Below the pieces are notes generated by a model that was given only the letters and a program-made list of their open reading frames with translations, was not told where the DNA came from and did not search any database. This document shows positions 8,329 to 16,821 of a DNA stretch of 64,000 bases, in pieces. Each line of letters starts with the position of its first letter. The first letter of the stretch is position 1. The position numbers and the translations under genes are program-made. The stretch comes from Bacteroidaceae bacterium (GTDB lineage Bacteria > Bacteroidota > Bacteroidia > Bacteroidales > Bacteroidaceae): assembly GCA_024688885.1 (NCBI GenBank), contig JAILDV010000030.1, positions 1 through 64,000 on the forward strand. The letters are read 5' to 3'.

Positions 8329-10944
8329 CTATTCGACCTTACAGGAGATAATCCGTACAGGGCTGTTCAAACCAGATGACATAGGTTTCCACTGGTCGTA
8401 AAGCGTGTTTTTGTAGTTGAGGTCAACCACATTGATTTCTTTGAACTTGCGCCACTCAACACCATCGCGGTCAAGCTGAGCAATACGGTTGGCTGGAAGA
8501 TTTGCCACCTCGACTTCAAGAGTGTTCTCACCATCTACGAGGTAGTCGGTGATGTCGAGACGGAATGGCACAGCAAATAGCATGCCAGCGTCCGTACCAT
8601 TGACGAGGAGATGTGCCGTTTCACGCACATCGCCAAGGTCAAGAACATAAGCTGTATTTGGCTGCTTCTTGGGGAAATTGAACGTAGTCTTGTAAACGCC
8701 AGTAGCCATCGTGGCATTGAGGACCGAGTCACCAAGTTCTGTCCAAGGTTTCGGGGAACCCTTCATGCTATAGGTCTGAGTTATCTTAACTGGGGCGGAC
8801 TCTTTGAACGAAAGGGTCCAATCTACCAATTGCATGGCGCTCTCGTTCTTCGGCTTCAGATACTTGTGGACCTTCAACTGTGCAGGAGTGCCATCGGTAA
8901 AGGTGCGGAGGATGATGCTCTCGCCACTTTTGAGTTGCAGGCGGACACGTCCCTGTGCATCGGTCTTGGCAAGGTCTATCTGACCATTCATGGGATTGTA
9001 GAACACCACTTGCTTGGCTTTCACACCAAGAGTGATGAAGGCATCAATGTCCTTACCCTGTAGATTCGACACAAAGTAATGATACCCCTCGGGATTGCTA
9101 CGGCGAATGCAACTCAATTCCAGTTTGGTGCGCATGGGTTCGCGCCGAGCTGAGGAGAATTTGAGTCCTGCCGCATAATCGGGCGAAGTGACGATGGAGC
9201 CCTGCCCCCAACGGATGGACATGGCTTGCTCTGGATGGAAGGAAGCCTTGCCCTGAAGTTCCTGAATGAGAGTCAAGAACTCTTGTTGCTCCACTGCTTT
9301 CCCATATCCAGGAACAGACACAGGGAAAGACCTGACGAACATCACCTGACCACCTTGCTCGGCAATCGACAACAAACGTCTCAAGGTCGCTGCTGGCATA
9401 AAGCGAACATCAGGCGCGATGATGGTGGCGTAACGACGAGTCACATCATCGGAAAGAAGGTATCTATCGGACACATAATCGACATCGTAACCGCTCTTGA
9501 TAATGGTCTGCACAGTCTCAATGAATTTCGGTGCACGTTTCTCCATCGAGTGGATGTCAAAAAGGGCAACAGTGCCAGGCTGGTCGTAGAGCATATCATA
9601 ATATGGCAAATAAACAAGCACATCGTTGTCGGGGTCTCCCCACTGGAGGAAGGACTGGCAACGTTGAATGTAGCGAGAGAAGGCAGGCATAGCTGTCCAC
9701 CAGTTGTTATAGGGTGTCATGTCCACGCTGGCATAGAAACGCCACCCTGGCCACGCTGCATCCTTGGGAGAATAGCAAGAACCATGGAAAAAGATGTGGT
9801 TCACACCAGACAAAAACATAAGATCGAGGTCGGGTTTACACTGCGAGAGGGATGTGCGGAAGTGCTCAGTGAGCCATGTGAAAGTCTCACTGGAAGTGAA
9901 CTTCTTTCCTGAGATGTGAGCAGCTGAAGAGGCATATTTCAGCATGGATATATCTGAGTCATTCTTCTTCGTGAAACCAGCATCTTTGCGAAGTCCGAGA
10001 ATGCCAAAATCACTGAGTCCAAAACCTTCACATTCAGGAATATCAACAGCAGCATAGATATCCAGCAAGTTGGCAGGACTACCATGCGCCTGATTGCGCG
10101 TGATGCTTCCATGTTTGTGTGCCCAATCAGTCCATTGGGTGGTGAAGTTCTCTAAAAGCAATTCACCCAACGTTTCACGGTAGTCACTGACAATGCGACG
10201 ATCTGCATCAGTACGAAGCGAGTCTTTCTTATTCAATATATAGGTGAAGGGACGAAGATCATAACCACGCCGCTTCTGAAACTCTTCATATAACTTGGGT
10301 GTCCAGTCAGCACCATACACTTCATAGGAATCATTAAACATGGTATGAGGGAAGGGCACTTGCTGATGGGCAAAGGCTGTGTCAAAACGCTCAAGGTAAC
10401 GAGCTACAGCATTGCGGTTGAAGTGATCAATCACAAACCCTTCGCCACCAAGAGCAGCACGTTTCACTTTCTGCTTCGTAAGTTCCATGGTGGCATCCTG
10501 ATTGGCATCAAATACAATCTTCTTCGCAGCATCCTCTTCCTGCACCAGAGGTCCGCCGAATGGCCAACCCGTACCTGTTGCCATATTGGTCTCAACACCC
10601 AATTCTGCACCTCGTTTCTCCACATACTTTAACATCTGCATCCATTGCGGTGAAAGGTATGGGATGTCATTGGCATCGTTACCCTTCACACCATAAATCG
10701 GGGTGATTTCCACACCACCGATACCCGCCTTAGCAAACTCCGTAAGGTTGTAGTCAATACCTACCGAGTCAACCGCACTACCCAACCACCACCAACGAGT
10801 ATATGGCTTCGCCTCTTGGGAAACTGGAATTTTCAATGCACTTGGTCCCGACCACTCCTGAGCATCAACGTTCCATGAATAGAGAAAGAAAGAAAAAAAC
10901 AAGAATGCCCTAATTAGGCAAGAAGCGTTAGTTAATTTGTCCAT
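8329..10944 (-). CDS. GH106-type alpha-L-rhamnosidase, secreted
   Basis: An 871-residue protein: signal peptide (ASCLIRAFLFFSFFLYSW to VDAQ), then RWWWLGSAVDSVGIDYNLTE and the AGIGGVEITPIYGV segment characteristic of PF17132/GH106 catalytic barrels. The C-terminal ~130 residues look like a galactose-binding-type beta-sandwich (VLDLGDVRETAHLLVNG, GENTLEVEVANLPANRI). GH106 enzymes hydrolyse alpha-L-rhamnosides in pectin side chains and glycosides by inversion with calcium. It begins either at 10944 (MDKLTN) or 10953. The gene is single and divergent from the NusG-like gene, sharing a short promoter region. No SusCD partner is nearby, although other pectin-type enzymes occur at 46.7-53.7 kb. Confidence 0.8.
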   Translation of the reverse strand: MDKLTNASCLIRAFLFFSFFLYSWNVDAQEWSGPSALKIPVSQEAKPYTRWWWLGSAVDSVGIDYNLTEFAKAGIGGVEITPIYGVKGNDANDIPYLSPQWMQMLKYVEKRGAELGVETNMATGTGWPFGGPLVQEEDAAKKIVFDANQDATMELTKQKVKRAALGGEGFVIDHFNRNAVARYLERFDTAFAHQQVPFPHTMFNDSYEVYGADWTPKLYEEFQKRRGYDLRPFTYILNKKDSLRTDADRRIVSDYRETLGELLLENFTTQWTDWAHKHGSITRNQAHGSPANLLDIYAAVDIPECEGFGLSDFGILGLRKDAGFTKKNDSDISMLKYASSAAHISGKKFTSSETFTWLTEHFRTSLSQCKPDLDLMFLSGVNHIFFHGSCYSPKDAAWPGWRFYASVDMTPYNNWWTAMPAFSRYIQRCQSFLQWGDPDNDVLVYLPYYDMLYDQPGTVALFDIHSMEKRAPKFIETVQTIIKSGYDVDYVSDRYLLSDDVTRRYATIIAPDVRFMPAATLRRLLSIAEQGGQVMFVRSFPVSVPGYGKAVEQQEFLTLIQELQGKASFHPEQAMSIRWGQGSIVTSPDYAAGLKFSSARREPMRTKLELSCIRRSNPEGYHYFVSNLQGKDIDAFITLGVKAKQVVFYNPMNGQIDLAKTDAQGRVRLQLKSGESIILRTFTDGTPAQLKVHKYLKPKNESAMQLVDWTLSFKESAPVKITQTYSMKGSPKPWTELGDSVLNATMATGVYKTTFNFPKKQPNTAYVLDLGDVRETAHLLVNGTDAGMLFAVPFRLDITDYLVDGENTLEVEVANLPANRIAQLDRDGVEWRKFKEINVVDLNYKNTLYDQWKPMSSGLNSPVRIISCKVE

Positions 10945-10974
10945 TTTTATCATTGCACGATTCTTTTTATGCTG

Positions 10975-10982
10975 CAAAGATA
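10975..10982 (-). promoter_or_regulatory. -7 box for the GH106 gene
   Basis: Minus strand TATCTTTG, 31 bp before the ATG at 10944. It lies 23 bp from the divergent box for the NusG-like gene, so the two promoters are back to back. Confidence 0.5.
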
Positions 10983-11005
10983 AAGATTTTAAGTGAAAAA
11001 ATCAT

Positions 11006-11013
11006 TACCTTTG
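11006..11013 (+). promoter_or_regulatory. -7 box for the UpxY/NusG-like gene
   Basis: TACCTTTG fits TAnnTTTG, 24 bp before the ATG at 11038. No TTTG is seen at -33. Confidence 0.45.
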
Positions 11014-11037
11014 CAGCGTTTTCACATAAACACACTC

Positions 11038-11604
11038 ATGGAAAGCTTAGCAGAGAAAAAAGCACCTGTATCATCAATAAAGGACGAACCCCAATGGTTC
11101 GCCCTAAAAGTTAGCAGGAAAGAGACATTAGCAATATCAGTCATGGAGAAAGCAGGACTGCGCACCTATTGTCCTATGGCTGCGACCGACACGACCATAC
11201 AGGGAAAGAAAGTGATTGTGGAACGTCCACTTATTCCAAACACCGTCTTTGTCCATGCACCATTCCGCCAACTGAATGCTCTGAAGAATACACACCCTTT
11301 CATCACCTATTGTTATAAGAAAGTGGATGGAAAATTCAAAATACTACAAGTGCCAACACGAGAAATGGAACTATTCATCGACTCCTCCACCAAGATGAAA
11401 GAAGATATCACCTACTTTCACCCCGATGAAGTGGAACTAAAGCAAGGGGACAAGGTGAAGATTGTGGGTGGCCTATTTGACGGCTACGAAGGAACACTTC
11501 TGAAAGCGAAGGGACGTGCCAAACGCATGTTCCTCATCAACTTTGAAATGCTCGGCGCTATTGGCACGCATATTGAACCACAATACATTCGAGTCATCAA
11601 ATGA
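11038..11604 (+). CDS. UpxY-family transcription antiterminator (NusG paralogue)
   Basis: A 188-residue protein with an N-terminal NusG-type domain (PQWFALKVSRKETLAIS, RTYCPMA, ERPLIPNTVFVHA) and a C-terminal KOW motif (KQGDKVKIVGGLFDGYEGTL). In Bacteroides, UpxY proteins allow RNA polymerase to read through the leader of capsule operons and are normally the first gene of that operon. Here it is on the opposite strand, with about 35 kb between it and wza, the head of the polysaccharide operon. It must therefore act in trans, or serve another target. The start at 11038 is chosen over the in-frame ATG at 10993 because the latter lies upstream of the -7 box. Confidence 0.85.
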   Translation: MESLAEKKAPVSSIKDEPQWFALKVSRKETLAISVMEKAGLRTYCPMAATDTTIQGKKVIVERPLIPNTVFVHAPFRQLNALKNTHPFITYCYKKVDGKFKILQVPTREMELFIDSSTKMKEDITYFHPDEVELKQGDKVKIVGGLFDGYEGTLLKAKGRAKRMFLINFEMLGAIGTHIEPQYIRVIK

Positions 11605-11631
11605 CTTGGCATACTCTTGGCATAGTGTTTG

Positions 11632-11741
11632 AGTATGGTTAGAAGCAGCCTGCAGTATAGCTAGAAGCAGCCTAGAGTATGGCTAGAAGCAGCCTAGAGT
11701 ATGGCTAGAAGCAGCCTAGAGTATGGCTAGACCGAGGCTGG
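11632..11741. repeat. 22-bp tandem repeat, five units
   Basis: Units of AGTATGGCTAGAAGCAGCCT plus two bases run at exact 22-bp steps from 11632. The first, second and fifth copies are diverged. Each contains GGCT-AGAAGC-AGCC, a small inverted repeat. The 17-nt core GGCTAGAAGCAGCCTAG and the preceding GGCATACTCTTG (11608) recur together at 33267-33300. Confidence 0.9.
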
Positions 11742-11763
11742 AGAGATTCGGTATGGCAAGAAA

Positions 11764-11803
11764 GAAGCTTCGGAGAAGGAAGAAGGAAGCTTCGGAGAAG
11801 GAA
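11764..11803. repeat. Second 22-bp-period direct repeat
   Basis: GAAGCTTCGGAGAAGGAA occurs at 11764-11781 and 11786-11803, again a 22-bp step, and each copy contains GAAGCTTC. It may reflect the same slippage or helical-turn preference as the adjacent array. Confidence 0.8.
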
Positions 11804-11810
11804 TATCAAA

Positions 11811-11849
11811 GAAGAGGGCGACCAAACGTTATCGTTGGCCGCCCTCTTC
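11811..11849. terminator. Strong hairpin between convergent NusG-like and LRR genes
   Basis: GAAGAGGGCG (11811-11820) pairs perfectly with CGCCCTCTTC (11840-11849); an inner CCAAACG...CGTTGG extends the stem. No T-run follows on either strand, so termination is inferred from position between convergent genes. Confidence 0.6.
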
Positions 11850-11876
11850 GTATAGGGTAACATTGGCTGTCTTGTT

Positions 11877-12668
11877 TTATGGGAGTTTCACAGTCCAATA
11901 ACTATGCGTTGGGGTGATACGTCCGAACTTACCCCACTTAGGATCTTTCTTAAAATTCTGAAGACCAGCAGAAGGAACATTCAAACGAGTGACATGAATC
12001 TCGCTGAACACATTCTCGCCCAATGCAAAAGGTTGTGTCACACGAAGGTTCACCTCAACAAGGCTTGTGTTAATGAAAGCCTCATCATCAATGTATTCCA
12101 TGGTGGTGGGCATATTCATTTTCTGAACAATCGTACCATCAAATGCATGCTTGCCTATACGTTTCAATCCTTGTGGGAGGTTTATCTTCTCCAAACCCCA
12201 GCATCCCATGAATGCACCATCAGGAATCTCCGTGATGCCCTCGGGGAGAACGATGGAGGTGATTTTCTTACAAGTACGGAAAGCATAAGGAGCAATGGTT
12301 GTTGCCTGTGCTGGAATAACAAACTCGCCAGTCTTACCAGGAGGGCACAATATCAAGGTTTTGCCATCCTTTGAATAAACAACACCACCCACCGACTTGA
12401 AGTTTGGATTCTCCGCATCAACAGTAATGTACACAAGTTTGAAACAATGGTCAACCACATTGTTACCAATTGTCTCAACAGATGCAGGAATTGTGAGGGA
12501 TGTCATCTCCGTATTCTTATAATAAGCTGAATCGGGGATAGATGTTTGACCTGCAGGGATGATTACATCGCCATTAATCGCAGCCTCCTCGACCACCACC
12601 TCTTGCTCTTCCTGGGCTTTTACACAGGAAAACGTAATGCATGCTAATGCCAATAATATATATCTCAT
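11877..12668 (-). CDS. BspA-like leucine-rich repeat surface protein
   Basis: About 263 residues from MRYILLALACITFSC (an upstream in-frame ATG at 12680 is possible). The signal peptide ends near VKAQ; FSC is a weak lipobox alternative. The body has LRR_5/BspA-type repeats of about 23 residues: TSIPDSAYYKNTEMTSLTIP, ETIGNNVVDHCF, TTIAPYAFRTCKKITSIVLP, TEIPDGAFMGCWGLEKINLP, KRIGKHAFDG. Such repeats in Bacteroidota often mediate binding or adhesion at the surface. It starts a few bases after the stop of the OmpA-like gene at 12693, so it belongs to the same transcript. Function beyond this is unknown. Confidence 0.8.
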   Translation of the reverse strand: MRYILLALACITFSCVKAQEEQEVVVEEAAINGDVIIPAGQTSIPDSAYYKNTEMTSLTIPASVETIGNNVVDHCFKLVYITVDAENPNFKSVGGVVYSKDGKTLILCPPGKTGEFVIPAQATTIAPYAFRTCKKITSIVLPEGITEIPDGAFMGCWGLEKINLPQGLKRIGKHAFDGTIVQKMNMPTTMEYIDDEAFINTSLVEVNLRVTQPFALGENVFSEIHVTRLNVPSAGLQNFKKDPKWGKFGRITPTHSYWTVKLP

Positions 12669-12692
12669 TGCTTTGTCCATTTATTTGATTCG

Positions 12693-14027
12693 TTATTCAT
12701 TACTTGTTTCAGACTCAAGAACCTGACTCTTACCGCCGTCCCTATCAAGGAAGAAAATAACGGCACGGTTCCATTCGTTCACAGATGTATATGGCTGAAC
12801 GGTATCACCCTTATAGTCAATACGCAGACGGTTGGTTGGAACATGGTAATCATTCACGAGCATGTCATATACAGCCTGAGCACGTTTCTGAGAAAGACGA
12901 AGGTTATAAGCTGGGTATGCCGTTTCAATATCAGCATAACCCGTGACAATCAGGTTGATGTCTGGATGTGTCGCCAAGAATGTTGCCACACTCTTGATAT
13001 TCTTCTTCTGTGCATCGGTGATATAATAGCGGTCCACATAGAAAGAAACGGTAGTCTGCAAGGCTTCATTGAATCGAATCTTTTCAAAGATTTCAGGAAT
13101 TGCCATATTTGCCTCATTGAGTCTTTCGTTCTCATCATCCTGCATCTTTGCCAAACGATCCAGTACAGCCGCACTCAAATTCTTCACATAGTGGAATCGA
13201 CGACGTCCATGACAATCCTTGAAGTGGAATTGAGCACCAACCAATATATCGAAGTATGTATCATACACTCGGTCGTATTCGTGACCATTATACTTGTCAT
13301 CCGTACCATTAAATGTCACTTCACCAATGATATCCCAAGCGGCATTCACTTTCCAACGTCCCTGAAGACCCACATGAGCAGCAAAGAAGTTGCCTGGGTC
13401 GGTATTGACATCATAACCCATAACTCGTTCACCTGCTTCGGGATTGTTGTACCGAGGTTTATAGTTCTTATCAAGACCTGCAGCCATAATCGCACACTTT
13501 GTCTTATCAAAACCAAACGTATGATTAAAGCCAAATCCCACGATCCCAATCAAATTGAACACACGATCCTCTTTATATTTCAACAGGATGTTAGTAAGAT
13601 TCACCAAACCATCAAAATATGCCGAGAACATATTATAGGTATAATTACCAAACGTTTCCGGGTATGCATCACTGATTTCCCATTCTGCTCGACCCACTTG
13701 AGGGTGCAAACCAGCTGTGATTCGGACACCGAATGACGGATATATCCATTTACCGACACCTACATTGAAACTCAGTTTCTCATTGTCAAAGAAATTACCA
13801 AAACGGGTGTTCTCTGACATAGAGTGGCTAAAGCCAAGCTGTCCTAGCACAAAGATATTGTCATGAAAATGATAGTCATCGAGATACGCCATCTCATCAT
13901 AATACAAACTATCTTGATCCAGTTTGGTCTGAGTAAAAGTGGAGTCAACGAGTTGGAAGCCTTGACCATATACTGCGATGCTTAACAGCAGTGCAGTCAT
14001 GAATATATATAATTTCTTTGTCATCAT
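12693..14027 (-). CDS. OmpA-family outer-membrane protein (paralogue 1)
   Basis: 444 residues: signal peptide (MMTKKLYIFMTALLLSIAVYG), an N-terminal barrel-like region rich in alternating aromatic/polar strands, then a C-terminal OmpA domain (TVSFYVDRYYITDAQKKNI, VTGYADIETAYPAYNLRLSQ, KRAQAVYDMLV) that normally binds peptidoglycan. The overall plan and the phrase SFYVDR are shared with the genes at 14064 and 15567, marking a tandem paralogous set. It is 37 bp downstream of the second paralogue and just upstream of the LRR gene. The usual OmpA DxxxxxxxxxLSxxRA motif is present as an NLRLSQKRAQ variant. Confidence 0.8.
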   Translation of the reverse strand: MMTKKLYIFMTALLLSIAVYGQGFQLVDSTFTQTKLDQDSLYYDEMAYLDDYHFHDNIFVLGQLGFSHSMSENTRFGNFFDNEKLSFNVGVGKWIYPSFGVRITAGLHPQVGRAEWEISDAYPETFGNYTYNMFSAYFDGLVNLTNILLKYKEDRVFNLIGIVGFGFNHTFGFDKTKCAIMAAGLDKNYKPRYNNPEAGERVMGYDVNTDPGNFFAAHVGLQGRWKVNAAWDIIGEVTFNGTDDKYNGHEYDRVYDTYFDILVGAQFHFKDCHGRRRFHYVKNLSAAVLDRLAKMQDDENERLNEANMAIPEIFEKIRFNEALQTTVSFYVDRYYITDAQKKNIKSVATFLATHPDINLIVTGYADIETAYPAYNLRLSQKRAQAVYDMLVNDYHVPTNRLRIDYKGDTVQPYTSVNEWNRAVIFFLDRDGGKSQVLESETSNE

Positions 14028-14063
14028 ATCCTAATAAACAATATTTACGCTATTATTAAACAA

Positions 14064-15296
14064 TCAATCGTTCACAATCAATTCGATATAATCACCCACC
14101 GGTTGTATATCTTTTTCACTTGCTATCACTCGTATCCTTGAAGCAGGAATCTCATAGCGCTCAAGAAGAATGTCACGGATGGCTTCAGCACGTTTACGGA
14201 ACAGTTTATCATCCACAGCCGTACTATTCGTTATATAAATATAACTTCTGGGATTCTTTGCCCATGCATATGCTGTTGTATAAATATTCGTCTGTTGCAG
14301 ACGGTCAATAGCTGTATCATTTTCATCAAAAGCAATCAAAGTGTACATCACTTGTGCATCCACGTCAATCGTATCGGTCATTTCCTCCAATTCTTGTCTT
14401 CTTCTCCTCGTCTTATCGCGGGTGTCATTAATATCATTCATCTGTCGAACATATTCTGTCATATCGTGGCGAGGGTAATAGAAACCTGGAGCCTGACCGC
14501 CTCTATTATTGAAACGGTAACTCACACCAACCAGATAATCAATATGACCATCCCATGTATTCTTAGTAGTAGGATTACTATCGAAAGAGTTATCCAAAAC
14601 ATGGCAAACAGCTTCCACATTCAAATTCCAGTTACGTGCAATCATAAAAGTTCCTGCCACGCCTCCACGCAAATGAATAAGAGAGTGCTGGCGATTTTGG
14701 TATTTATCCTTGTTTGCTAATTGTGCGCCATGACTATTGTCTATGGACTGGGCTACCGCAAATTGTTCTGTGGTATAATTTCTTGACACAGATCCACCAA
14801 TACCAATAATACCTTGTAAATAGAATTTGCGATTCTCGCGGAATCCCATAATTAAGTTCGTGAAGTTCAACATATAATCAATGCTTAACCCATACGAATT
14901 CCACTTAAAGCGATTGTGTTCCATCCAACTATAATCCAATCCGTCTTTTCCCACACCAAACTGATCATCGGTCACACCTGTATTACGTCCATAACTAAGC
15001 TGAAAACGAACCGTACTAACTGGCGTCATTTCTTTTCCGGCTGCTATGACTGCAGCTGGTCCCATCAGTCGGAAGAAACCTGAATGTGAATCATCACTAC
15101 CAAAGTTTGAAACCACACCTCCATACAAACTGATAAACCAGTTATCCTGGAAGTTGGTATTTGCCACATATTTCTTTTCCACCAAGGGTACCCTCAGATC
15201 ATCAAACAACGTAACAATTGAGTCACTTGAATTCTGTGCATAAGCTGCTATGCTCACAAGCACCGCAACCATTGAAATTACAATCTTTTTAGCCAT
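14064..15296 (-). CDS. OmpA-like outer-membrane protein (paralogue 2, degenerate OmpA domain)
   Basis: 410 residues from MAKKIVISMVAVLVSIAAYA (signal peptide). The N-terminal barrel region shares the pattern NWFISLYGGV and GVSYRFNN with its neighbours. The C-terminus has a shortened OmpA-like segment (SYIYITNSTAVDDKLFRKRA, EAIRDILLERYEIPASRIRV) lacking the long GHTD-type loop, so peptidoglycan binding is less certain than in the two flanking paralogues. It probably has its own promoter at 15444-15451. Confidence 0.7.
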   Translation of the reverse strand: MAKKIVISMVAVLVSIAAYAQNSSDSIVTLFDDLRVPLVEKKYVANTNFQDNWFISLYGGVVSNFGSDDSHSGFFRLMGPAAVIAAGKEMTPVSTVRFQLSYGRNTGVTDDQFGVGKDGLDYSWMEHNRFKWNSYGLSIDYMLNFTNLIMGFRENRKFYLQGIIGIGGSVSRNYTTEQFAVAQSIDNSHGAQLANKDKYQNRQHSLIHLRGGVAGTFMIARNWNLNVEAVCHVLDNSFDSNPTTKNTWDGHIDYLVGVSYRFNNRGGQAPGFYYPRHDMTEYVRQMNDINDTRDKTRRRRQELEEMTDTIDVDAQVMYTLIAFDENDTAIDRLQQTNIYTTAYAWAKNPRSYIYITNSTAVDDKLFRKRAEAIRDILLERYEIPASRIRVIASEKDIQPVGDYIELIVND

Positions 15297-15443
15297 GCCC
15301 AAATTATTTGTCTTATATTGAATTATAAATCCTATTATTTAACATCCAATTCCCATCCAGCATCCCCACATTCCGCTTTATGATTTCCGCACTTCGGCAC
15401 AATCATTTCACTGTCAACACCAATTCCACAACAAAAAACGCTG

Positions 15444-15451
15444 CAAAATTA
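15444..15451 (-). promoter_or_regulatory. -7 box before the OmpA-like/LRR genes
   Basis: Minus strand TAATTTTG, giving a leader of about 140 nt to the ATG at 15296. The rest of the 264-bp gap between paralogues 2 and 3 is A/T-rich with no recognisable gene. Confidence 0.35.
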
Positions 15452-15566
15452 CAAAAAAGATGCTCTTTACGGAAATAAAACACTGTTTTTTCAATCAATT
15501 TTCTCTGATTTTCATAAAAATGCACTCAATTTGTACTTATAGCACACAACTAACGCGCACTTTTTA

Positions 15567-16805
15567 TTATCTCACCATCTCAAACACTACGCCATCAATC
15601 CATTCTCCTTTCATGGGAAAAGGCGCTGTCGCTTCTTCATCAAACCACGTTTCAAAACGAGACGAATCCACATGGTAGTATTTCACCAATGCCTTCTTAA
15701 CTGACGCCACCCTTCTTTCAGCTAAATGCATATCTGGTGACTCACTTTTCGAAGAAGCGCCACAATATCCACGGACAATAAGATTGACATCGGGATTTTT
15801 CTTCAAGAAATCCGCCACTATGCGAATATTATCCATCTGATAATCATTCACGAAAGTTCTGTCCACATAAAAAGAAATGTGAGTTTTCATCAGTTCTCCA
15901 TAAGCAACAACTTCCGCAGCTTCCCGTGCTTCATATTCCTTCGTTCGTTCATCTTCCAACAAATTAGCCACCTTGCTTTCCGCGGTTCTCAAAGACGTGG
16001 CCTCCCATCGACGAACCTTATAATATCGGTTATTCCCATAATGGTCTGCCAAATGGAGTCGCACCCCCAACACCACGTCGGTGTATGAATCCAGCGCAAA
16101 CCGATTCACATGCTTCACGCCATTGAAATTATCATTCACGATGTTATACGAACCTTGCAATGACAAATCTGCTGTTTCACTCACCTTCCACATTGCCAGC
16201 AAACCAGCCCGTGCTGCCCAGTTCACGTGATCACTTCCATCCACGGGATAGCCATATCTTGCCCAACGGTCCACTTTGTCATCAAAATTCCACGAATAAT
16301 TAACACCTGCACCTACAAACATTTGTACATCCAGTTTACGCATCTCATTGTAGGGGAAGAACATCTTCGTGACACTCATCAGTTCATCCACATAAAAAAC
16401 CAACACTTGATACGTATAGTCACCATCGCCCAGCAACGTACTTGCCGCTATCGCCTGCTTACTGGCCCAACCTTTCTGGTTCTTATATCCAAACGTGAAT
16501 CGCGTGCTCCACACATTGGAGAATTGTTTCCCAAGACCAAAATCAAACATAGGACGGCACAACTTCCCGAAGTCATGTCCTGCCATATTTTCAGCCAGAG
16601 AAAGGCTCACGCCACCATAAAAGTCCAAGAACCAATTATCCGAAACATTATATGGTCTCCAAACATCTATCACTTCAGGAGCCATCTGTTTAGGAGCCTC
16701 CCACTTAGGTCGTTTGGGCCTTTTAGGAGCCTTCCATTTCTGCTGTTGTGCATATCCCGTTAAGAATAGGAATGACAATGTCAATAGCAAATAGAGTCGT
16801 TTCAT
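15567..16805 (-). CDS. OmpA-family outer-membrane protein (paralogue 3)
   Basis: 412 residues from MKRLYLLLTLSFLFLTGYAQ; the longer frame from 16922 overlaps the aminotransferase gene and is rejected. Directly after the signal peptide lies a basic proline-rich stretch, KAPKRPKRPKWEAPKQ, then DNWFLDFYGGVSLSLAENM, a barrel-like region, and an OmpA domain (HISFYVDRTFVNDYQMDNIR, NLIVRGYCGASSKSESPDM, LAERRVASVKKALVKYY). It begins 17 bp after the DegT gene stop, so it is probably co-transcribed with it. Confidence 0.75.
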   Translation of the reverse strand: MKRLYLLLTLSFLFLTGYAQQQKWKAPKRPKRPKWEAPKQMAPEVIDVWRPYNVSDNWFLDFYGGVSLSLAENMAGHDFGKLCRPMFDFGLGKQFSNVWSTRFTFGYKNQKGWASKQAIAASTLLGDGDYTYQVLVFYVDELMSVTKMFFPYNEMRKLDVQMFVGAGVNYSWNFDDKVDRWARYGYPVDGSDHVNWAARAGLLAMWKVSETADLSLQGSYNIVNDNFNGVKHVNRFALDSYTDVVLGVRLHLADHYGNNRYYKVRRWEATSLRTAESKVANLLEDERTKEYEAREAAEVVAYGELMKTHISFYVDRTFVNDYQMDNIRIVADFLKKNPDVNLIVRGYCGASSKSESPDMHLAERRVASVKKALVKYYHVDSSRFETWFDEEATAPFPMKGEWIDGVVFEMVR

Positions 16806-16821
16806 TCTATATTTCCTATAA

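Noticed and set aside
11632-11741. Possible mini-CRISPR at the 22-bp tandem
   Set aside because: Units are contiguous with no spacers.
12843-13736. 297-residue plus-strand frame opposite an OmpA-like gene
   Set aside because: Low-complexity His/Ile/Cys-rich translation, antisense to a clear signal-peptide protein with an OmpA domain.
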